Shown here: positions 59,830-64,000 of the stretch, piece by piece | Numbering within the stretch: the first letter of the stretch is position 1 | Layout: every line of letters starts with the position of its first letter | DNA from: DASWOJ01 sp964250755 | GTDB taxonomy: Bacteria > Pseudomonadota > Alphaproteobacteria > Acetobacterales > Acetobacteraceae | Reading direction: 5' to 3' | Assembly (NCBI GenBank): GCA_964250755.1 | Contig: CAXUHB010000001.1 | Location: 434,001 to 498,000 of the forward strand | DNA length: 64,000 nt | The notes under the pieces: generated by a model | What the model was told of the DNA's origin: nothing | What the model saw: the letters and a program-made list of their open reading frames with translations, nothing else | Databases searched by the model: none | Program-made: the position numbers and the translations under genes

Positions 59830-60134
59830 TGCCCCACGCCGTCATCCGTGGACCTGCCGGCGACGCCACGCTGACCGGCAAGCCCGGCGAAAGCCTGATG
59901 CAGGTGGCCCGCGCCGCCGGGTTGCCGGTGCTGGGGGAGTGCAACGGCTCGCTTGCTTGCGCCACTTGCCACGTCGTCGTGGACCCGGCCTGGGCCGGCC
60001 TGCTGCCGCCCGTGTCGGATGACGAGGAGGCGATGCTGGACACAGTGTTCGACCTCAAGCCGACCAGCCGGCTGAGCTGCCAAATCCTGTTCACGGACGC
60101 GCTGGATGGCCTGCGCGTGAGCCTTCCAACCTAG
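59829..60134 (+). CDS. [2Fe-2S] ferredoxin, adrenodoxin type
   Basis: A 101-residue ferredoxin with cluster cysteines C38, C44, C47 and C84 in the C-x5-C-x2-C...C pattern (ECNGSLACATCH and LSCQIL). This is the adrenodoxin/Isc-Fdx subtype. It overlaps the flavoprotein gene and precedes the rhodanese by 16 bp, suggesting it carries electrons to or from the flavoprotein. Confidence 0.93.
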   Translation: MPHAVIRGPAGDATLTGKPGESLMQVARAAGLPVLGECNGSLACATCHVVVDPAWAGLLPPVSDDEEAMLDTVFDLKPTSRLSCQILFTDALDGLRVSLPT

Positions 60135-60150
60135 CTACAGGAGTCCAAGC

Positions 60151-61017
60151 ATGACCGACAAGGTTCTGGTGACGCCCGCCGAGCTGCAGGCGATGATGGG
60201 GCCGGATGTGGTGGCGATAGACACCCGCTCTCCGGACGCCTACGCCGCCGGGCACATCCCGGGCGCCGTGAACGTCCACGAGATATTCACCTACCTGGCC
60301 ACCAGCACGCCGGAGGGCATGGCGGAGCTGCGGGGCAAGTTCGCCGCCGCCTTCGGCGCCGCCGGGCTTTCCGGGGCCGAGACGGCAGTGTGCTACGAAG
60401 AGAGCATGAACAGCGGCTTCGGCCAGTCCTGCCGCGGCTACTTCCTGCTGTCCTGGCTGGGCTACAGCAAGGCCAAGGTGCTGCATGGCGGCTTCCAGGC
60501 CTGGAAGGCGGCCGGGATGACGACCACGACCGAGCCGACGGTGGCCACAGGCAAGGAGTTCCCGTTGTCCAGCACCGGCGCCGAGATGATGATTGACCGC
60601 GACGCCATGCTGGCCGCGGTGGGCGACGACAGCATCGTCAAGCTGGACGTGCGCGACGTGGACGAGTGGGTGGGCACCAGCAGCAGTCCCTACGGCCCCG
60701 ACTTCTGCCCCCGCAAGGGCCGCATCCCCGGGGCAAAGTGGCTGGAATGGTATCGCATGATGAAGCCGACCGCGGCCGGGCCGATGTTCAAGGCGCCGGA
60801 CGAGATCATGGCGGAGGCGCACACGGCTGGGATCAGCAAGAACACGCCGGTTTACCTATACTGCTTCAAGGGCGCACGGGCCTCCAACACGCTGGTCGCG
60901 CTCAAGGAGGCTGGCGTGACGGACGTGCGGATGTACTTCGGCTCTTGGAACGAGTGGAGCCGGGACGAATCCCTGCCCATCGAGAGCGGAATGCCGTTCG
61001 CGCAGGCGGCGGAGTAG
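60151..61017 (+). CDS. Tandem rhodanese sulfurtransferase
   Basis: A 288-residue protein with two rhodanese domains (thiosulfate/3-mercaptopyruvate sulfurtransferase layout). The N-terminal domain (AIDTRSPDAYAAGHIPGAVNVHEIF...VLHGGFQAWKAAGM) lacks a normal active loop. The C-terminal domain holds the probable persulfide cysteine C238 in YLYCFKGARASNTLVALKEAG, with GSWNEWSRD after it. Last gene of the OsmC operon; a composite repeat follows and may terminate it. Confidence 0.9.
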   Translation: MTDKVLVTPAELQAMMGPDVVAIDTRSPDAYAAGHIPGAVNVHEIFTYLATSTPEGMAELRGKFAAAFGAAGLSGAETAVCYEESMNSGFGQSCRGYFLLSWLGYSKAKVLHGGFQAWKAAGMTTTTEPTVATGKEFPLSSTGAEMMIDRDAMLAAVGDDSIVKLDVRDVDEWVGTSSSPYGPDFCPRKGRIPGAKWLEWYRMMKPTAAGPMFKAPDEIMAEAHTAGISKNTPVYLYCFKGARASNTLVALKEAGVTDVRMYFGSWNEWSRDESLPIESGMPFAQAAE

Positions 61018-61027
61018 AAAGCTGCCT

Positions 61028-61170
61028 CCTCCCTCTCCCTCCGGGAGAGGGTTGGGGTGAGACGGCAAGCATTGCTGCCAGCCAACGCCGGATAGGCTCC
61101 CGATTTGCCTTGGCCGGTGCGTGTGGCCCTCTTCCCCTCGGTCCTCTCCCGGGGGAGGGGGGGAGGCGCG
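61028..61170. repeat. Composite inverted repeat after the rhodanese gene
   Basis: Left arm TCCCTCTCCCTCCGGGAGAGGG plus TTGGGGTGAGACGG (61028-61065). Right arm CTCTTCCCCTCGGTCC plus CTCTCCCGGGGGAGGGG (61129-61166). The arms are inverted copies with about 65 bp between. It fills the gap between two converging genes, where it could terminate both. Confidence 0.65.
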
Positions 61171-61178
61171 CCGCTGAA

Positions 61179-61403
61179 CTACAGGTATTTGCCCCGCTCC
61201 ATGATCTCCAACGCGTACTCCCGGTATGTCATGCCCAGCTCCTCCGCCCGGGCCAGGCGGCGCAGCGCGACCTCCCGTGGGACGGACCAGGCGCGCTTGC
61301 TGGCCCGGCGCCAGCACCACAGCCGCCAGGTTGCGTCGGGGTCCTCCTCCAGCGGCGGGCCGCCGTTGTGGCCGGGCTGCGGCAGGGCAGGGGCGCTGTC
61401 CAC
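61179..61403 (-). CDS. Small hypothetical protein with HNGGPPL motif
   Basis: A 74-residue protein from a GTG at 61403, 2 nt after the stop of the GNAT gene, so probably translated by coupling. It has the HNGGPPLEE motif common in small alphaproteobacterial proteins, then a Trp/Arg-rich segment (TWRLWCWRRASKRAW) and a C-terminal helix ending MERGKYL. Function unknown. Confidence 0.6.
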   Translation of the reverse strand: MDSAPALPQPGHNGGPPLEEDPDATWRLWCWRRASKRAWSVPREVALRRLARAEELGMTYREYALEIMERGKYL

Positions 61404-61405
61404 CT

Positions 61406-61969
61406 CTATCGGCCCTGCCCGGCTGCGGCGCGGTGCGGGCCGAGCGTCTTCATGAACATCGTCGCCTCGGCCAGCCGCCCATCCGGGGCATACGAGTGGC
61501 CGGGCACGCGCCCGCACTCGATCCAGCCGCAGCGGCGGTAGAGCAGGTCGCCCGCGCTGCCGGTCTCGGTGTCCAGCAGAAGCAGCGTGCGGCCGGAAGC
61601 GAGCGCGGCGTCCTCCGCTGCCGCCAGCAGCCGCCGTCCCAGCCCGCGCCGCCGGTGGGTGGAGGCCACCAGCATCTTGCCGATCTCCGCCCGGTGCGGC
61701 CCGTTCGGCTGCGGCGCGGCGGCCAGCAGCACGGTGCCGACCAGCCGGGCGCCCTCGTCGGCAGCAAGCAGCGTCGTGCCCCCGCTGACGACGCCCCGAT
61801 GCACGCCCCGCCAGAACGCCACTCCCTCGTCCCGTGAAAACCCGGCCATGAAGTTGACCGACGCACCGTGCGCGACGGCGTCCACGAGCAAGGCGGCAAG
61901 CTCCGGCAACCGTCGTTCCAGCGCATCGCTGTCCAGCGCGCGGATTGGGATGCCGTTCGGCTCGGACAT
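61406..61969 (-). CDS. GNAT-family N-acetyltransferase
   Basis: A 187-residue acetyltransferase. Motif A is EIGKMLVASTHRRRGLGRRLLAAAEDAAL, followed by LLLLDTETGSAGDLLYRRCGWIECGRVPGHSYAPDGRLAEATMFMKTL, typical of GNATs acting on small molecules. The ATG at 61969 is 2 nt after the XRE-cupin stop, so the regulator and enzyme are cotranscribed. Confidence 0.88.
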   Translation of the reverse strand: MSEPNGIPIRALDSDALERRLPELAALLVDAVAHGASVNFMAGFSRDEGVAFWRGVHRGVVSGGTTLLAADEGARLVGTVLLAAAPQPNGPHRAEIGKMLVASTHRRRGLGRRLLAAAEDAALASGRTLLLLDTETGSAGDLLYRRCGWIECGRVPGHSYAPDGRLAEATMFMKTLGPHRAAAGQGR

Positions 61970-61971
61970 GC

Positions 61972-62547
61972 TCAAGCCCTTCCCTGGCTAACGATGACGG
62001 CGTAGCGCACGACGCCCGCCGTCGGGTTGCGGAACAGCAGCGGCTCGCCGAAGCGCATCACCATGCAGTCGCCCGTCTCCAAGCGGACGGCCTCGCCGGC
62101 CAGCTCCAGGTGCAACGTGCCGGCCAGCACCCAGACGTGCTGGTCCGCGCCGGCAACGCGCCGGTTCTCGAACTCGACCTGGGCGCCTGGTGGGAACTCG
62201 ACCTCCGTGATGTCCACCGCCGACCCGCTGCCGGCTGGGGAGACGGTGCGGCGGACGTATCCGGTGGCCGGGTCGCGCCAGGTGCGCTGGGCTGCACGGC
62301 GCTGGACGGGGCAGGGCGGCGACTCCGCCTCGGTGAACAGGGCGGACATGGTGATGCCCAGGCCGCCGCAAACCTTGGCCAGCAACTGCGCTGTGGGGCT
62401 GGAGCCGCCGCGCTCGATCCGGGACAGCATGGCGCGGCTGACCCCAGCAAGGGTGGCGAGGGCGTCGAGCGTCAGCCCGCGCTCGGCACGGAGGGCGCGG
62501 ATACGGGCAGCGGTGCGGTGGTCTATGCCGGGGTCCAGGGTGGGCAT
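61972..62547 (-). CDS. XRE-family regulator with C-terminal cupin sensor domain
   Basis: A 191-residue regulator. A Xre/Cro helix-turn-helix (IRALRAERGLTLDALATLAGVSRAMLSRIERGGSSPTAQLLAKVCGGLGI, about 17-65) is joined to a cupin domain (ADQHVWVLAGTLHLELAGEAVRLETGDCMVMRFGEPLLFRNP). Such regulators often control small transport or acetyltransferase operons and sense a metabolite. It heads a unit with the GNAT gene. A TTCCA-N6-TGGAA palindrome 15 bp upstream is a likely autoregulatory site. Confidence 0.9.
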   Translation of the reverse strand: MPTLDPGIDHRTAARIRALRAERGLTLDALATLAGVSRAMLSRIERGGSSPTAQLLAKVCGGLGITMSALFTEAESPPCPVQRRAAQRTWRDPATGYVRRTVSPAGSGSAVDITEVEFPPGAQVEFENRRVAGADQHVWVLAGTLHLELAGEAVRLETGDCMVMRFGEPLLFRNPTAGVVRYAVIVSQGRA

Positions 62548-62561
62548 ATGTGCATCTTGAG

Positions 62562-62577
62562 TTCCAATATAGTGGAA
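62562..62577. promoter_or_regulatory. Palindromic operator candidate of the XRE-cupin gene
   Basis: TTCCA-ATATAG-TGGAA, a 5-bp inverted repeat around 6 A/T-rich bases, stands out in GC-rich surroundings 15 bp upstream of the regulator start. On the minus strand its CTATAT centre could double as a -10 element. Confidence 0.5.
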
Positions 62578-62589
62578 AGCAAGGCACCT

Positions 62590-62740
62590 TCCTCCTCTCC
62601 CTCCGGGAGAAGGCCGGAGTGATGGAGGCAGGGCAGCGCAACTTCGGCCTTAAGGAAGCGTGCTGCGCGCCATCACAGGCCAAGGCCGGCGCTGCTGGGC
62701 TTCCCTCACCCCGGCCCTCTCCCGGAGGGAGAGGGGGAAG
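62590..62740. repeat. Composite inverted repeat between the XRE gene and glmU
   Basis: Left arm CTCCTCTCCCTCCGGGAGAAGG plus CCGGAGTGATGG. Right arm CTTCCCTCACCCCGGCC plus CTCTCCCGGAGGGAGAGGG. The arms are inverted relatives with about 75 bp between. It lies between divergent genes, so it is part of both leader regions. Confidence 0.65.
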
Positions 62741-62756
62741 ATGCGCTTCTCCTCCT

Positions 62757-62786
62757 TTGACAATCCTCGCCCCCGGGCGCTACGGC
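62757..62786 (+). promoter_or_regulatory. Possible glmU promoter
   Basis: A consensus -35 TTGACA (62757-62762), an 18-bp spacer and TACGGC as a weak -10 (62781-62786). Transcription would start at about the glmU ATG (62793), which has no Shine-Dalgarno sequence, so the message might be leaderless. Only the -35 box is strong. Confidence 0.3.
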
Positions 62787-62792
62787 ACCGGC

Positions 62793-64000
62793 ATGACCGC
62801 GCCCTCCGTCCGCCGCCCTGTCACCGCCGTCCTGCTGGCCGCCGGGCTGGGGACACGCATGAAGTCCGTCCTGCCCAAGGCGCTGCATCCCATCGCGGGC
62901 AAGCCCATGCTGCGGCACTTGATGGACAGTTGCGCCGAGGCGTTCGACCGCATCGTCGTCGTGATCGGCCCGGGAATGGACGCGCTGGCCGCCGCCGCCG
63001 CGCCGCATTCCGTGGTGGTGCAGGCGGACCGCCTGGGCACCGCCCACGCCGCCCTGCAAGCTGCTGCGCACTTCGGCGGGGGCGACGTGGCGGTGCTGTA
63101 TGCCGACAACCCGCTGATCCGGCCCGACACCTTGCGGCGCCTCGCCGCAGCCCGGCAGGGCGCCGGCCTTGCGTTGCTGGCCATGCGCCCCGCCGACCCC
63201 GGACGCTACGGCCGCGTCATCACCGACGCCGGAAGCGACGTGGACCGCATTGTCGAATGGGCGGACGCGACGGAGGCCGAGCGGGCGGTCGGTCTGTGCA
63301 ACGCCGGCGTGCTGTGCGCCGACGCCGGGGATTTCCTGCGCTGGCTCCGCGCCGTGCAGCCCAGCCCGGCCAAGGGCGAATACTACTTGACCGAGTGCGT
63401 CGCCCTGGCCCGCGCCGAGGGCGCCCGCGTCGCTGCCGTCGAGGCGCCCGAAGCCGAGCTGCGCGGCGTCAACTCCCGCGCCGAGTTGGCGGAGGCGGAG
63501 GCGACGGTGCAGGACTGGCTGCGCCGGGCCGCCATGGACGGCGGCGCCACCTTGCAGGCGCCGCATACGGTGTTCCTGCAGGCCGACACCCGCCTTGGGC
63601 CGGATGTGACGGTCGGCCCGCATGTCGTGTTCGGCCCCGGCGTCAGCGTCGGGGAAGGTGCCGAAATCCTGTCGTTCTCCCACTTGGAGGGCTGCGAGGT
63701 CGCGCCCGGCGCCCGCATCGGCCCCCATGCCCGGCTGCGCCCTGGCACCGTGGTCGGCCCCGGCGCGCATGTCGGCAACTTCGTGGAGCTGAAGGCTGCG
63801 CGGCTGGAGGCCGGGGTGAAGGTCGGGCACCTGACCTACCTGGGCGACTGCACGGTGGGCGCCCGGACCAACGTCGGTGCCGGCACCATCACCTGCAACT
63901 ACGACGGGGTGCGCAAGCACCGGACCAGCATCGGCGGGGACGTGTTCGTGGGCAGCAACGCCACCCTTGTCGCGCCGGTGACGTTGGGCGACGGCAGCTT
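62793..64000 (+). CDS. glmU: Bifunctional UDP-GlcNAc pyrophosphorylase / glucosamine-1-phosphate acetyltransferase, 5' part
   Basis: The first 402 codons; the gene runs off the window end. The N-terminal uridyltransferase domain has VTAVLLAAGLGTRMKSVLPKALHPIAGKPML, DRLGTAHAALQ, YADNPLI and GLCNAGVLC. From about residue 240 the left-handed beta helix of the acetyltransferase begins (GPDVTVGPHVVFGPGVSVGEGAEI), reaching GAGTITCNYDGV with residues that bind acetyl-CoA and GlcN-1-P. It makes UDP-GlcNAc for peptidoglycan and LPS. The ATG at 62793 is the only good start; no ribosome-binding site is seen. Confidence 0.94.
   Translation, partial: MTAPSVRRPVTAVLLAAGLGTRMKSVLPKALHPIAGKPMLRHLMDSCAEAFDRIVVVIGPGMDALAAAAAPHSVVVQADRLGTAHAALQAAAHFGGGDVAVLYADNPLIRPDTLRRLAAARQGAGLALLAMRPADPGRYGRVITDAGSDVDRIVEWADATEAERAVGLCNAGVLCADAGDFLRWLRAVQPSPAKGEYYLTECVALARAEGARVAAVEAPEAELRGVNSRAELAEAEATVQDWLRRAAMDGGATLQAPHTVFLQADTRLGPDVTVGPHVVFGPGVSVGEGAEILSFSHLEGCEVAPGARIGPHARLRPGTVVGPGAHVGNFVELKAARLEAGVKVGHLTYLGDCTVGARTNVGAGTITCNYDGVRKHRTSIGGDVFVGSNATLVAPVTLGDGS

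Noticed and set aside
41..62740. CTCTCCC/GGGAGAG repeats as a CRISPR array
   Set aside because: Copies are kilobases apart and paired in inverted orientation, not a regular array of direct repeats with spacers.

Overview
The window is 64 kb of high-GC (about 70%) bacterial chromosome. Gene content and order point to an alphaproteobacterium, most likely of the Acetobacteraceae (Roseomonas-like): truB-rpsO-pnp, ihfB-lapA-pyrF-trpF, trpB-trpA-accD-folC, purC-purS-purQ-purL-bolA-grxD, purB, murJ and glmU. This placement is an inference from gene order and protein style; no rRNA or tRNA gene is visible. Genes are dense, ATGA start/stop overlaps are common, and no transposase, integrase, phage gene or CRISPR array was seen.

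Layout. 1-7.2 kb (minus strand): a flavin oxidoreductase, pnp, rpsO, truB, a DHA2 drug exporter and a small exported protein. 7.3-17.5 kb (plus): the high-affinity potassium system, starting with a probable KdpE box, a 27-codon leader ORF and kdpF, then kdpA, kdpB and kdpC, and after a 1.9 kb insert (a RES/Xre toxin-antitoxin pair plus an unknown gene) kdpD and kdpE. 17.6-26.7 kb: gamma-glutamyltransferase followed by an M19 dipeptidase (a plausible glutathione-degrading pair), a short-chain dehydrogenase, an M3 oligopeptidase, a membrane M48-like protein that has lost its HExxH motif, and a PHB-depolymerase-family esterase. 26.9-37.3 kb (mainly minus): an orphan RHH antitoxin, nitronate monooxygenase, a GNAT protein, a cupin, folC, accD, trpA and trpB, then corA on the opposite strand, then trpF, pyrF, lapA and ihfB. 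38.1-43.8 kb: murJ, a periplasmic glutamate-type binding protein overlapping a GltP/DctA-type symporter gene, a broken DUF2461 gene, grxD and bolA. 43.8-52.4 kb (minus): purine genes purL, purQ, purS, purC and purB. These are interrupted by a PIN/RHH/unknown cassette between purQ and purL, and by a Rap1a/Tai-type exported protein between purS and purQ. 52.4-57.9 kb: TerC, a second DHA2 exporter, a GT61 glycosyltransferase overlapping a MAPEG-type membrane protein, an EamA exporter and a TetR regulator. 58.1-61.0 kb (plus): a compact OsmC / acyl-CoA-dehydrogenase-like / [2Fe-2S] ferredoxin / tandem rhodanese operon with a TetR-type operator just upstream. 61.2-64 kb: a small protein, a GNAT acetyltransferase, an XRE-cupin regulator and the 5' part of glmU.

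Two themes stand out. First, three operons that are usually contiguous (kdp, pur, trp) have each been opened by a small insert without damage to the flanking genes, twice by toxin-antitoxin modules. Second, two families of short palindromic repeats occupy intergenic gaps. One is a composite of two inverted CTCTCCC..GGGAGAG arms about 140-150 bp long. The other is a REP-like pair of arms related to GTCATTGCGA...CCAGG. One composite copy appears to supply the ribosome-binding site of trpA.

The best candidate for an undescribed system is the OsmC-ACAD-ferredoxin-rhodanese operon. Its parts suggest oxidative release and transfer of sulfur from an organosulfur compound, but this is inference only.
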